Assembly: GCF_011064285.1 (NCBI RefSeq) | Contig: NZ_CP049331.1 | Location: 868,001 to 932,000, forward strand | Origin: Vibrio ziniensis | Lineage (GTDB): Bacteria > Pseudomonadota > Gammaproteobacteria > Enterobacterales > Vibrionaceae | Length of the DNA stretch: 64,000 nucleotides | Direction: 5' to 3' | In this document: one piece after another, positions 20,638 to 30,113 of the stretch | How the letters are laid out: the number at the start of each line of letters is the position of its first letter | Position numbering within the stretch: position 1 is the stretch's first letter | Program-made: the position numbers and the translations under genes | Notes under the pieces: generated by a model | Databases searched by the model: none | What the model was told of the DNA's origin: nothing | What the model saw: the letters and a program-made list of their open reading frames with translations, nothing else

Positions 20638-21041
20638 ATCGAGAAGACAAAATTCGTGTAAGAGATGTTATGGCAGGCACCTATGTGATGGTTGATGGAT
20701 TAACCACGGTTTATGAAGGTATTCGTCTGGCCAAAAAGCATCAGGTGAAAGCTCTGATCGTCGATAAGCGCCATGAAGATGATGAGTATGGAATTGTGTT
20801 GATGAATGACATCGCAAAGAAAGTCTTGGCAAAGAATCGCTCGCCGAAAAGAACCAATATTTATGAAATTATGACCAAACCAGCGCTGTCTGTATCTCCC
20901 GATATGAATGTGAAATATTGCGCTCGTTTGTTCGAACGTTTTGGGATCAGTCGGGCTCCAGTTATCGATTGTGGTAAGGTGATTGGTATGGTGAGTTATA
21001 ACAATATCGTAGTGAATGGGATGGCAAGAGATGACGATTAA
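20634..21041 (+). CDS. CBS-pair protein of the DUF1538 cluster
   Basis: A 135-residue cytoplasmic protein made almost entirely of two CBS domains, about residues 8-65 (VRDVMAGTYVMVDGLTTVYEG) and 77-131 (IYEIMTKPALSVSPDMNVKY). CBS pairs commonly bind adenosine nucleotides and regulate linked transporters or enzymes. The start overlaps the end of the P-II-like gene (ATGA) with GGAGG upstream. It is the last gene in the four-gene coupled series, so two separate nucleotide-sensing folds accompany the DUF1538 membrane pair. Confidence 0.85.
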   Translation: MNREDKIRVRDVMAGTYVMVDGLTTVYEGIRLAKKHQVKALIVDKRHEDDEYGIVLMNDIAKKVLAKNRSPKRTNIYEIMTKPALSVSPDMNVKYCARLFERFGISRAPVIDCGKVIGMVSYNNIVVNGMARDDD

Positions 21042-21083
21042 GTTTTAAACCATTACAATTGTATGGTTTTTGCTAAGAGGTCT

Positions 21084-21635
21084 ATGATGAAACTGTTTTT
21101 TGCTTCCGATTTACACGGTTCTCTACCAGCAACTGAAAAGATGTTGTCTTTGTTTGATCAGTCAGAGGCAAACACTCTGATTCTACTTGGGGATCTTCTT
21201 AATCATGGGCCGAGGAATCCTATTCCTGAAGGATATAACCCGGCTGCAGTGGCCGAATTACTCAATGGCTATGCTGCAAAAATAGTGGCGGTACGAGGTA
21301 ACTGCGATAGTGAAGTGGACCAGATGTTGTTGTCATTTCCGATGATGTCTGATTACGCTTGGATTGTGCTTGAATCTGGGCAACGAGTTTTTCTGACCCA
21401 TGGACACACTTACAATCAAGAAAAATGTCCAGCAATGGGAGAAAATGATGTTTTAGTTCACGGGCATACACACATTCCGTCTGCTCAAGCTTGGGGAAAA
21501 GGCTTTTTCTTCAATCCTGGTTCAGTGACTTTTCCGCGAAATGGATTCGCACCAAGTTATGGCTTATTTGACGGAAACACACTGAGTGTTTTATCTCTCG
21601 AAGGCCAGGAAGTGATTGCACAGACGTTAATCTGA
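21084..21635 (+). CDS. yfcE: YfcE-like metallophosphodiesterase
   Basis: A 183-residue calcineurin-like phosphoesterase. It has the metal motifs ASDLHGS, LGDLLNHGPRN, RGNCDSEVDQ, THGH and VHGHTHIP. E. coli YfcE hydrolyses phosphodiester model substrates with Mn; the natural substrate is not known. Two consecutive ATGs (21084 and 21087) follow AAGAGG at 21075-21080. I use the first because E. coli YfcE also begins MMKL, although spacing favours the second. It follows the CBS gene by about 40 bp, but no functional link to that cluster is evident. Confidence 0.92.
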   Translation: MMKLFFASDLHGSLPATEKMLSLFDQSEANTLILLGDLLNHGPRNPIPEGYNPAAVAELLNGYAAKIVAVRGNCDSEVDQMLLSFPMMSDYAWIVLESGQRVFLTHGHTYNQEKCPAMGENDVLVHGHTHIPSAQAWGKGFFFNPGSVTFPRNGFAPSYGLFDGNTLSVLSLEGQEVIAQTLI

Positions 21636-21652
21636 ACGACGTGATTTTGAAT

Positions 21653-21683
21653 AAAAGAAGAGCTCATATCGAGCTCTTCTTTT
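21653..21683. terminator. Bidirectional terminator between yfcE and the Rdx-like gene
   Basis: Perfect 13-bp arms, AAAAGAAGAGCTC and GAGCTCTTCTTTT, flank an ATATC loop. The right arm overlaps the stop codon of the convergent SelW-like gene. Confidence 0.9.
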
Positions 21684-21960
21684 ACTTTCTGTCAGAATGA
21701 CCGAGATCTCGCTCAGGGTCGATGAGATCTCTAACGCGCTGTTTTAGCTCTTTAGCTTCAGGGAAACCACCATCTTTTTTGCGCTCCCATATTTGTATGC
21801 CATTACAAAAAATCTCATATCGCCCGCCTGTATCAGGGTGGAGAGATACAGTTTCTATCTCTTCACTGAAGGTATGCAGTAGCTCTTGGCTCATCCATGT
21901 CGCTCTTAACATCCAGTTACACTGGCGGCAGTAAAAGATGTCTATTTTTGCCTTATCCAT
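21682..21960 (-). CDS. Rdx-family (SelT/SelW/SelH-like) thioredoxin-fold protein
   Basis: A 92-residue small protein with an N-terminal strand followed by the redox motif CRQC (C11 and C14). Selenoprotein W has CxxU at this place, so this is the cysteine form. It continues with TGGRYEIFCNGIQIWERKKDGGFPEAKELKQ, which is typical of the bacterial SelW-like group. It probably acts as a cytoplasmic redox protein with an unknown partner. It sits just downstream of toxS on the same strand, separated by only a few bases, and may be cotranscribed with toxRS. Confidence 0.88.
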   Translation of the reverse strand: MDKAKIDIFYCRQCNWMLRATWMSQELLHTFSEEIETVSLHPDTGGRYEIFCNGIQIWERKKDGGFPEAKELKQRVRDLIDPERDLGHSDRK

Positions 21961-21967
21961 ATTTCCC

Positions 21968-22483
21968 TTAGTTGCTAAATAATACGATGGAACCCTGACT
22001 CAGGCTTGTTAACAGCAGTGTCTTCTTGTTGACGATGTCGACTCGTCTGCTTTGCTGAGCATCCATTTTGAAAAACTGTGTCACCAATTCAAGCTCTTCT
22101 TGGGTGAAATCTTGATTCTGACTTTGTGAAACATTTCTAAACTTTGTTGGTGAAATGAGCAAGTAGTTATCACTGACATCCCAATTTCCCGTTTCTGATA
22201 TGTTCAAAATATTTTCTGCTTCTTGTCCATTTGAGTACAAAATGACTGTTGAGGAACGAGAGTAAATACCATTCGACAAATATTTTACGTTTGATTCTAT
22301 ATCTACTTTTCGTAGTGGGCCTATAGATTGATGTGACTTTGAATTTTCTATCACCATCACCGTTTTGGACTGCCATTCTCTAGAAGAAATTTCTTGTTTG
22401 AGTTTTAGATCGCTACCCCAGTAAAGCCAGCTGCTAAAAGCAACGGAAGTTATGCACATCATTGTGGCGATTTTTCTAATCAT
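21968..22483 (-). CDS. toxS: ToxS, periplasmic partner of ToxR
   Basis: A 171-residue inner-membrane protein with one N-terminal hydrophobic anchor (about residues 5-23) and a periplasmic domain. I chose the ATG at 22483 because it overlaps the toxR stop (ATGA) and has AAGGAG 7 bases upstream; an in-frame ATG at 22504 lies inside toxR. ToxS protects ToxR from proteolysis and helps form a bile-responsive complex in V. cholerae and V. parahaemolyticus. Identification rests on position after toxR, size and topology, since ToxS varies much in sequence. Confidence 0.92.
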   Translation of the reverse strand: MIRKIATMMCITSVAFSSWLYWGSDLKLKQEISSREWQSKTVMVIENSKSHQSIGPLRKVDIESNVKYLSNGIYSRSSTVILYSNGQEAENILNISETGNWDVSDNYLLISPTKFRNVSQSQNQDFTQEELELVTQFFKMDAQQSRRVDIVNKKTLLLTSLSQGSIVLFSN

Positions 22484-23370
22484 GATGATGCTCCTTGCTG
22501 ACAAACTTTGTTTATTTGGTCTTGGTCAGCAACAATTTTTAGGGTGATATTTGCTGATGAATATTCTGGCTTATGGATGTAATTCAGGACTAACACATCA
22601 TTATTACCACCTGTAGCGATGACTTTTTCCAAGAAAACGTCACTCTGGTTCTTAGAAATATACTTATTGATACACATTTCAATAGAAGGTAACCAATCAA
22701 CAAGATCTGGATGGCTTTTTGGGGTCTCAACCGTTACGCCATGATAATGAGCGAGTTTTTTGAACTCGGATTGGTTAGGGGTACTAAGTAACATAGCCAG
22801 AACGGGCAGCAATATAGACAATAGTATGAGTAGCCTAGTGAAAATATCACTCGGAGTCTTGTTTGTTGGGCGTTGTTTCGTTTGTTTTACTTGTGGCTCA
22901 GTACTCTCAAGTACAAGCATTTCTTCGTTGATTGTTTGCGCCGAATGAATTTCGGGGAGATGGCTAGTCATCTCAATAAGTTCCGAAGCTGCGCCCACAT
23001 CTTGGTCTGTTTTTTCTTCCACATCAGCAAGAATCGCGACACTTGAAATGAGTTGGTAACCTCGTTTGGGTACCGTTTTTATAAACTCTGGTGACTTTGT
23101 TGGATCTTTAAGCTGCTTACGTAAGGTAGAGATTGCCTGAGTTAAACTAGAATCATCAACTTCAAAACCTTGTTCTCGCCAAACGAAATCGTACAGTTCG
23201 TTGCGAGTAACCACTTCATTCGGATGTTGGCAGAAGAGCTGGAGTATACGACTTTCATTGCTCCCTAATCGAACAAGCTCGTCGTCAAAAAAGTTATCAA
23301 CAAGTGAATTGCTGAGCGAATCGAAAGTAAATCTATTTGCAAGAAGAAATTTTGTACCAATGCCAGTCAT
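22480..23370 (-). CDS. toxR: ToxR, membrane-bound transcription regulator
   Basis: A protein of about 296 residues. The N-terminal winged-helix OmpR/PhoB-type domain (LGSNESRILQL, VWREQGFEVDDSSLTQAIST, TVPKRGYQL) is cytoplasmic. A variable acidic linker follows, then one membrane helix (LLILLSILLPVLAML) and a periplasmic domain with two cysteines (IEMC and KVC), at the positions of the ToxR disulfide. It controls outer-membrane porins and responses to bile and acid. The start at 23370 (MTGIGTKFLL) matches ToxR of other vibrios; an upstream in-frame ATG at 23385 is possible and neither has a strong ribosome site. Divergent htpG is the known arrangement. Confidence 0.95.
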   Translation of the reverse strand: MTGIGTKFLLANRFTFDSLSNSLVDNFFDDELVRLGSNESRILQLFCQHPNEVVTRNELYDFVWREQGFEVDDSSLTQAISTLRKQLKDPTKSPEFIKTVPKRGYQLISSVAILADVEEKTDQDVGAASELIEMTSHLPEIHSAQTINEEMLVLESTEPQVKQTKQRPTNKTPSDIFTRLLILLSILLPVLAMLLSTPNQSEFKKLAHYHGVTVETPKSHPDLVDWLPSIEMCINKYISKNQSDVFLEKVIATGGNNDVLVLNYIHKPEYSSANITLKIVADQDQINKVCQQGASS

Positions 23371-23656
23371 TAATATCTGCTTCATTTTTTTTTATAGTCT
23401 TAAATCACTACTAACTAAGGGATAGTCTCCATGCTAACGCGTTAAGAAGGAGTTAAGACTGCAATTAAAATTTATCTTCCTTGATATAAATCGTTCCAAG
23501 GATAATCAATATAGGTAAAAAAAACAGTGTTTTTTGATATTGCTGACCTTGAATTTACATTTGGTGACCTTACTTATTTAGCAGATTGGTTATATTTCTG
23601 ACCTAACTAGCTTTTTTGCGAAAGTGGTTAGATATCTCTAATGTTACGGAGCTAAA

Positions 23657-25561
23657 ATGAGCGAAACAACGACAGCAAACAAAGAAACTCGCGGCTTTCA
23701 ATCGGAAGTTAAGCAATTACTTCATCTGATGATTCACTCTTTGTATTCAAACAAAGAGATTTTCCTTCGTGAGTTGATTTCTAATGCTTCAGACGCTGCA
23801 GATAAGCTGCGTTTCCAAGCACTATCAAATCCAGAACTTTATCAAGGTGATGCTGACCTTGGCGTTAAACTGTCATTCGATAAAGAGACAAAAACGATAA
23901 CGATCTCTGATAACGGTATCGGTATGACTCGCGAAAACGTGATTGACCATCTGGGTACCATCGCGAAATCGGGTACAGCAGAGTTTTTCTCTAAGCTTTC
24001 TGATGAGCAAACCAAAGATTCTCAATTAATCGGTCAGTTCGGTGTTGGTTTCTATTCGGCATTTATCGTTGCTGATGCAGTGACGGTTCGAACTCGCGTA
24101 GCAGGTGCTGCGAGCAATGAAGCCGTGCAGTGGCATTCAGAAGGCGAAGGTGAGTACACGGTTGAGTCGATCGAAAAGGCGAGCCGTGGTACGGACATCA
24201 TTTTGCATCTTCGTGACGAGGGTGAAGAGTTCCTATCAGAATGGCGTCTGCGTGATGTCATTTCTAAATACTCTGACCACATTGGTATTCCAGTTTTCAT
24301 TCAAACGGAAGACCGTGACGACGAAGGTAAAGAAACTGGCAACAAAAAGTGGGAACAAATCAACAAAGCGCAAGCGCTATGGACTCGCAGCAAATCTGAT
24401 ATTAGTGATGAAGAATATCAAGAGTTCTACAAACACGTGTCTCACGACTTTGCAGAACCATTAGTTTGGAGCCACAACAAGGTTGAAGGTAAAAATGACT
24501 ACACCAGTCTGCTATATATTCCTTCGAAAGCGCCTTGGGACATGATGAATCGCGACCACAAGTCAGGTTTGAAACTGTATGTGCAACGCGTGTTTATCAT
24601 GGATGATGCAGAGCAGTTCATGCCATCTTACCTTCGTTTTGTGCGCGGTTTGATCGATTCAAACGATTTGCCATTAAATGTGTCACGCGAAATTCTGCAA
24701 GACAACAAAGTGACTCAGTCTCTGCGTAATGCGTGTAGCAAACGAGTGCTCACTATGCTTGAGCGCATGGCAAGCAATGATGCAGAAAAATATCAAACAT
24801 TCTGGAAACAGTTTGGCCTAGTAATGAAAGAAGGCCCAGCGGAAGACATGGCAAACAAAGAGAAAATTGCCGGTCTATTACGCTTTGCTTCAACTGAGTT
24901 AGACTCTGCTGAACAAACCATAGGTCTTGCTTCGTATGTTGAACGCATGAAAGAAGGCCAAGATAAAATCTACTACTTAACGGCTGACAGCTATGCAGCT
25001 GCGAAGAACAGTCCGCACCTTGAGCAGTTTAAAGCGAAGGGTATCGAAGTCGTTCTGATGTTTGATCGTATTGATGAGTGGTTGATGAATTACTTAACTG
25101 AGTTCGATGGTAAGCAGTTCCAATCAATCACCAAAGCGGGTCTTGACCTAAGTAAATTCGAAGACGAAGCAGAAAAAGAAAAGCACAAAGAGACAGAACA
25201 AGAGTTCAAGTCTGTCGTTGAGAGAATCAAAGGCTACTTGGGTGACCGTGTGAAAGATGTTCGCACTACATTCAAGCTTGCAACTACTCCTGCAGTTGTT
25301 GTGACCGACGACTTTGAGATGGGTACACAAATGGCGAAGCTGTTGGAAGCGGCTGGTCAAGCCGTTCCCGAAGTGAAGTACATTTTTGAGATTAACCCTG
25401 ATCACGCTTTAGTTAAGATGATGTCTGACGAAGCAGATGAAGTCGCATTTGGTCGCTGGGTTGAAGTCTTACTGGGGCAGGCAATGTTAGCTGAGCGTGG
25501 TTCAATGACAGATCCTTCTCAGTTCCTAGGAGCTATGAACCAGCTTCTGACTAAGGTTTAA
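23657..25561 (+). CDS. htpG: HtpG, Hsp90 chaperone
   Basis: A 634-residue cytosolic Hsp90. The N-terminal GHKL ATPase domain has [17 protein letters not shown] (Mg/ATP Asn), [20 protein letters not shown] and the lid-closing [11 protein letters not shown]. The middle domain includes [11 protein letters not shown], with the catalytic arginine, and a C-terminal dimerisation domain follows. It helps fold client proteins with DnaK. It is divergent from toxRS across 270 bp. A heat-shock promoter would be expected there, but I could not see a convincing sigma-32 site. The length is close to E. coli HtpG (624). Confidence 0.98.
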   Translation: MSETTTANKETRGFQSEVKQLLHLMIHSLYSNKEIFLRELISNASDAADKLRFQALSNPELYQGDADLGVKLSFDKETKTITISDNGIGMTRENVIDHLGTIAKSGTAEFFSKLSDEQTKDSQLIGQFGVGFYSAFIVADAVTVRTRVAGAASNEAVQWHSEGEGEYTVESIEKASRGTDIILHLRDEGEEFLSEWRLRDVISKYSDHIGIPVFIQTEDRDDEGKETGNKKWEQINKAQALWTRSKSDISDEEYQEFYKHVSHDFAEPLVWSHNKVEGKNDYTSLLYIPSKAPWDMMNRDHKSGLKLYVQRVFIMDDAEQFMPSYLRFVRGLIDSNDLPLNVSREILQDNKVTQSLRNACSKRVLTMLERMASNDAEKYQTFWKQFGLVMKEGPAEDMANKEKIAGLLRFASTELDSAEQTIGLASYVERMKEGQDKIYYLTADSYAAAKNSPHLEQFKAKGIEVVLMFDRIDEWLMNYLTEFDGKQFQSITKAGLDLSKFEDEAEKEKHKETEQEFKSVVERIKGYLGDRVKDVRTTFKLATTPAVVVTDDFEMGTQMAKLLEAAGQAVPEVKYIFEINPDHALVKMMSDEADEVAFGRWVEVLLGQAMLAERGSMTDPSQFLGAMNQLLTKV

Positions 25562-25575
25562 TACATTTAATGAAT

Positions 25576-25605
25576 AAAAAGGCTCGCGAACTGCGGGCTT
25601 TTTTA
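25576..25605 (+). terminator. Terminator after htpG
   Basis: An AAAAGGCTCGC / GCGGGCTTTTTT stem-loop with a T-run lies 15 bases past the htpG stop. Confidence 0.82.
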
Positions 25606-25798
25606 TTAAAAAGTGGCTAAACGTCGCGTATTTGTGTGGAAATGTAATGATTATGTTTCAGACTTAAACGCTCGTTTGCATTCTTTAGTCTTAGATTCGC
25701 CAGAGAGGCAAATTTATGTGATAGAATGCAAAGCTTGAACAAGATTATCAACGCGTGTATTTTGCACGCCAGCTTGCAGTCGCTCGCTGTATCAACTG

Positions 25799-25873
25799 TT
25801 ATACCGAAACTTACCGTCCGTCTATTAAAGGATTTTTCCCTAAAGGATAAGGGTATTGTGAGCTTCGGTATAA
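25799..25873. repeat. Inverted-repeat element in the adk leader
   Basis: Perfect 10-bp ends, TTATACCGAA (25799-25808) and TTCGGTATAA (25864-25873), continue inward as 16-base arms with two differences. The 75-bp block ends 26 bp before the adk ATG. It may be a small mobile repeat or a leader hairpin of adk. The rest of the 338-bp htpG-adk gap shows no gene. Confidence 0.65.
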
Positions 25874-25887
25874 ATATTATTTTCTAA

Positions 25888-26544
<657 letters not shown>

Positions 26545-26589
26545 TAGCTAATACCTATTATCAAAATTTTTAAGAATTTTGTTATAGTT

Positions 26590-26615
26590 AAGCGGCCGTA
26601 AGGTCGCTTTTTTTA
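26590..26615 (+). terminator. Terminator after adk
   Basis: AAGCGGCC and GGTCGCTT pair (one G-T) around a short loop and are followed by TTTTTTA. Confidence 0.8.
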
Positions 26616-26663
26616 TATAAATTTTATGGGCTACTAAGTTAGTCATACAAATAAAAGGACGCT

Positions 26664-27626
26664 ATGCAAACTATAAAAAAACAAGGTGTCTTATTAGCCA
26701 ACTTAGGCACACCACAAGCTCCTACTCCCACTGAAGTAAAACGCTTTTTGTCTGAATTTCTTCATGATCAACGAGTGGTCGATCTCAGCCCGTGGAAATG
26801 GTATCCCATTCTTCATTGTTTCATTTTGCCTCGACGTTCCCCTCGTGTAGCTAAGCTGTACGAATCTATCTGGATGGATGAAGGCTCCCCTTTGATGGTT
26901 TACTCTCTGCGCCAAAGAGAAAAACTCAAAAATCTCACCGGCTTACCTGTTGAAGTTGGAATGACTTATGGTCAGCCGAGTTTGAGTGCTGGCTTAGAGA
27001 AACTTCAACAACAAGGTGTTGAAGAGGTTATTGTACTACCTTTGTATCCTCAATATTCTTCTTCTACGACGGCTGCAGTCTTCGATGGATTAGCTAAAGC
27101 TCTTAAAACGATACCGACTATTCCTGAGATTAAGTTTATCCGTGATTACTACAATCATCCTCTCTATATACAAGCGCTAGCAAACAGTGTCCGTGATTCA
27201 TGGAATACAAAAGGGAAAGGAGACTTGTTGGTTTGTTCGTACCATGGAATTCCGAAACGGTACGCTGATAACGGTGACATCTATCCTCAGCATTGTACTG
27301 AAACTACGCGTTTGTTGGCTCAGGAATTAGGCTTAGATGAAGATAAAGTACTTATGACTTACCAGTCTCAATTTGGTAAAGAAGAGTGGTTACAGCCTTA
27401 TACTGATAAGACGATGGAATCGTTACCTGAAAAAGGTATTAAGAAAATAGATATCCTTTGTCCTGCATTTTCTGTGGATTGTTTGGAAACACTGGAAGAG
27501 ATTGCGGGGGAGAACAAAGAGTTGTTTTTAGAAGCGGGTGGTGAGGTGTTCAATTACATTCCTTGTTTGAATGCTGATGATGCTCATATCGAAATGATGA
27601 AAGCACTTGTATACGATCCTAGATAA
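26664..27626 (+). CDS. hemH: Ferrochelatase
   Basis: A 320-residue class of ferrochelatase that inserts Fe2+ into protoporphyrin IX, the last step of haem synthesis. The catalytic histidine lies in [10 protein letters not shown], and the C-terminal signature [15 protein letters not shown] carries the conserved Glu cluster. The oddity is the 3' end: the final codons, Tyr-Asp-Pro-Arg and the TAA stop, come from the first bases of the MITE-like repeat at 27610. The native C-terminal tail has therefore been replaced. Catalytic regions are far upstream and intact, so the enzyme should work. Confidence 0.96.
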   Translation: MQTIKKQGVLLANLGTPQAPTPTEVKRFLSEFLHDQRVVDLSPWKWYPILHCFILPRRSPRVAKLYESIWMDEGSPLMVYSLRQREKLKNLTGLPVEVGMTYGQPSLSAGLEKLQQQGVEEVIVLPLYPQYSSSTTAAVFDGLAKALKTIPTIPEIKFIRDYYNHPLYIQALANSVRDSWNTKGKGDLLVCSYHGIPKRYADNGDIYPQHCTETTRLLAQELGLDEDKVLMTYQSQFGKEEWLQPYTDKTMESLPEKGIKKIDILCPAFSVDCLETLEEIAGENKELFLEAGGEVFNYIPCLNADDAHIEMMKALVYDPR

Positions 27627-27782
27627 AAATATGTTCAAGCCTAGCATCGCTAGAACAACGAATGGGCGTCAAACGCAAACGCGCATTCATTCGTCCTTGA
27701 AGCCCCACCGAGCCATTCATGGCTCGGTGGGTTTGCTTATCGACGCCCATTCACTGCTCAGGAAATTTTCCCAAATGGTATA
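27610..27782. repeat. MITE-like intergenic repeat, copy 3 (overlaps hemH end)
   Basis: A 173-bp element of the same length as copy 2, with end TATACGATCC and opposite end ATGGTATA. Interior arms GAATGGGCGTC / GACGCCCATTC are perfect, and an inner palindrome, CCGAGCCAT / ATGGCTCGG, is present. Its left 17 bases are translated as the end of hemH. Confidence 0.88.
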
Positions 27783-27810
27783 ATGAGTTGAATATTGCTC
27801 ACAGAAATAA

Positions 27811-27838
27811 AAAAGGACCACATTAAGTGGTCCTTTTT
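27811..27838. terminator. Bidirectional terminator between hemH and the peptide transporter
   Basis: AAAAGGACCAC / GTGGTCCTTTTT with an ATTAA loop, between the convergent hemH and POT-family genes. Confidence 0.88.
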
Positions 27839-27854
27839 GCTATTTGAAACTTGG

Positions 27855-29261
27855 TTAAGCTGGTTGAACTTCAGCCTGTTTCTCTTCCGAGCTAGCTTCA
27901 ACATAGCCTTCTGCACCGTGCATCCAAAATACCAATTTGTTCGCAAACAACAGTAAGATGGCTCCAGATACTGTGGCAGTTACTGCAATACCACTAAAGA
28001 TAGCCATAGCACCAAGCTCACCCACATGTGAACCCACGTAACCAGCTACGTAGTTTGCAATAGCATTACAGCCGAACCAAGCGCCCATCATTAGAGATGC
28101 AAGACGTAGCGGAGCTAACTTAGTAACCAGTGATAAACCGATTGGAGACAGGCATAGTTCGCCCAGAGTATGGAAGAAGAATGCACCAACCAACCAAAGC
28201 ATTGATGTTTTAACTGATGTATCACCACCTTGCTCTAGTACCGCACCTACCATACATAGGAAGCCAAGAGCGAGGAAGAACATCGCAAGAGCGAATTTAA
28301 CAGGAGAGTTAGGTTCTCGTTTACCCAATTTTACCCAGAACACAGCAAGTACTGGAGCCAGAGTAATAATGAAGAATGGGTTTAGTGATTGGAACCATGC
28401 TGCTGGTATTTCAAAACTACCAATCATACGGTCTGTATACTGCTGGGTGTAGATGTTCATCAGACCACCAGCTTGTTCGAAGCCAGCCCAGAAAACAATA
28501 GTAAACAGACTCATAATTAAGATGACTTTGATGCGATCAAATTCTTCTTTAGTCAACGGCTGTTTTGTTTGCGACTTGGTTTTTTCCATTGCTCGTTTTG
28601 CAGCAGGTACTTTACCAATGTTACCTAACCATGATTGAGCTAGGGTCATTTGCATAACTAGACTGATTAACATACCAATACCAGCTGCGACGAAGCCCGC
28701 TTTCCAACCAAAAGAGTTAGTAACTGAACCCGCAACAACACCAGCAAGTAAGGCGCCGATGTTGATACCCATATAGAAAATAGTAAATGCGCCATCACGA
28801 CGGTTATCACCTTCTTGGTATAGGTCACCCACCATTGTAGAAATATTTGGCTTAAATAGACCGTTACCCGCAATAAGCAGACCAAGACCTAGGTAGAATG
28901 AGTGCATCGGTGCAATACCGATAGCCTCAGCAGGCATTGCTAGGGTGAACTGACCAATAGCCATGAGTGCACCACCAATCAAAATTGAACGGCGCTGCCC
29001 AAGATAGTTATCAGCTAGGTAACCACCAATAAGCGGAGTGATGTATACCAAGCCAGTATAAGTACCGTACAGATCAAGAGCGTCTTTCGTTGACCAACCA
29101 AGACCACCATTGATAGTCGCGTCAGTTAAATAAAGAACTAAGATAGCTCTCATTGCATAGTAAGAGAAACGTTCCCAAAGCTCTGTGCTAAATAAAAGGA
29201 ATAGGCCACGAGGGTGACCAAAATATTGCTGTTGGTTTTGCATAGTAGATACTAAAGTCAT
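27855..29261 (-). CDS. POT/PTR-family proton-dependent oligopeptide transporter
   Basis: A 468-residue inner-membrane protein with 12-14 predicted helices. The family signature ELWERFSYYAMRAIL near residues 27-41 is the ExxERFxYY motif needed for proton coupling. The second PTR signature, FTIFYMGINIGALL, lies near residue 155. It imports di- and tripeptides with protons. It resembles E. coli DtpA/DtpB, but the subtype cannot be fixed here, so no symbol is given. An alternative start at residue 7 (MQNQQQ) is possible. It is divergent from rfaH. Confidence 0.93.
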   Translation of the reverse strand: MTLVSTMQNQQQYFGHPRGLFLLFSTELWERFSYYAMRAILVLYLTDATINGGLGWSTKDALDLYGTYTGLVYITPLIGGYLADNYLGQRRSILIGGALMAIGQFTLAMPAEAIGIAPMHSFYLGLGLLIAGNGLFKPNISTMVGDLYQEGDNRRDGAFTIFYMGINIGALLAGVVAGSVTNSFGWKAGFVAAGIGMLISLVMQMTLAQSWLGNIGKVPAAKRAMEKTKSQTKQPLTKEEFDRIKVILIMSLFTIVFWAGFEQAGGLMNIYTQQYTDRMIGSFEIPAAWFQSLNPFFIITLAPVLAVFWVKLGKREPNSPVKFALAMFFLALGFLCMVGAVLEQGGDTSVKTSMLWLVGAFFFHTLGELCLSPIGLSLVTKLAPLRLASLMMGAWFGCNAIANYVAGYVGSHVGELGAMAIFSGIAVTATVSGAILLLFANKLVFWMHGAEGYVEASSEEKQAEVQPA

Positions 29262-29555
29262 CGTTATATTTTTAGTGGGCGATAGATATACATTGGTCGT
29301 AAAGATATTTCAAATGATTTAATTTTGTAAATTAGTGTGATTGTTGGTTTTTCGTTCTGCTCTGTATTGTTATTTCGGGATATTCGAGAGTGTTATCATT
29401 TGTGGAAACTAATTTTTTACTGGAAGGATGTTATGTAGATAAATAGTGGTGTTTATATCATCAGTTAAGTCACAAGACTGCTGTGTGAATGTCTTTAATC
29501 ATGACTATGCATAGCCATAGTGATAGCATTGCCAAAAGTTTTATTGGTTAAGAAT

Positions 29556-30053
29556 ATGAAACGTTGGTATCTACTCTATTGTAAAAGAGGTGAACAGCTT
29601 AGAGCTAAAGCCCATCTGGAAAATCAAGGCGTTGAGTGTTATTACCCAGAAGTGACGATTGAAAAAATACTTCGAGGAAAACGACAGTCAGTAAGAGAAC
29701 CTCTTTTTCCTTGCTACATGTTTGTTCGTTTTGATTTCGAAGATGGCCCTACTTTTACCACTGTGCGTTCAACGCGTGGTGTTGCTGACTTTATTCGATT
29801 TGGTGCTCAGCCTAAAGAGCTGCAAGGTTCTCTAATTTATGAGCTTAAACAGATGGATACCAGTGAGCAAAGTCTGGGTACTTCTAGAACACCACAGCAG
29901 GGACAAGTTCTCAAAGTGACTGGCGGTCAGTTTTCTGGAATAGAAGCTATTTACCATGAAGCTGATGGTGAAACACGCTCGCTGATGTTAATTAAGCTCA
30001 TCAACCAACCGATTGTTATGAGCATTGATAATAAAGACTTAGATTTGAAGTAG
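29556..30053 (+). CDS. rfaH: RfaH, NusG-like transcription antiterminator
   Basis: A 165-residue NusG paralogue. The N-terminal NGN domain (MKRWYLLYCKRGEQLRA, LFPCYMFVRFD) binds RNA polymerase, and the C-terminal KOW-type domain (GQVLKVTGGQFSGIEAIYHEADG) can refold in RfaH. It recognises ops elements in the leaders of LPS, capsule and pilus operons and suppresses polarity. I start at 29556 because homologues begin MKxWYLLYCK; an ORF start at 29520 would add 12 residues without support. No ops element was seen in this window. Length (E. coli 162) and YCKRGE separate it from NusG. Confidence 0.94.
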   Translation: MKRWYLLYCKRGEQLRAKAHLENQGVECYYPEVTIEKILRGKRQSVREPLFPCYMFVRFDFEDGPTFTTVRSTRGVADFIRFGAQPKELQGSLIYELKQMDTSEQSLGTSRTPQQGQVLKVTGGQFSGIEAIYHEADGETRSLMLIKLINQPIVMSIDNKDLDLK

Positions 30054-30073
30054 CTTTGTAAGAAGAACTGAAA

Positions 30074-30100
30074 CAAAAAAGGCGCCATAGGCGCCTTTTA
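30074..30100. terminator. Terminator shared by rfaH and asnB
   Basis: AAAAAAGGCGCC / GGCGCCTTTTAA with an ATA loop, between the convergent rfaH and asnB genes. Confidence 0.88.
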
Positions 30101-30113
30101 ATATTTATTGAAC

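Noticed and set aside
23386..23656. Search for a heat-shock promoter before htpG
   Set aside because: A partial CTTGAA is visible, but no CCCCAT-type second box lies at the right distance, so no promoter is reported.
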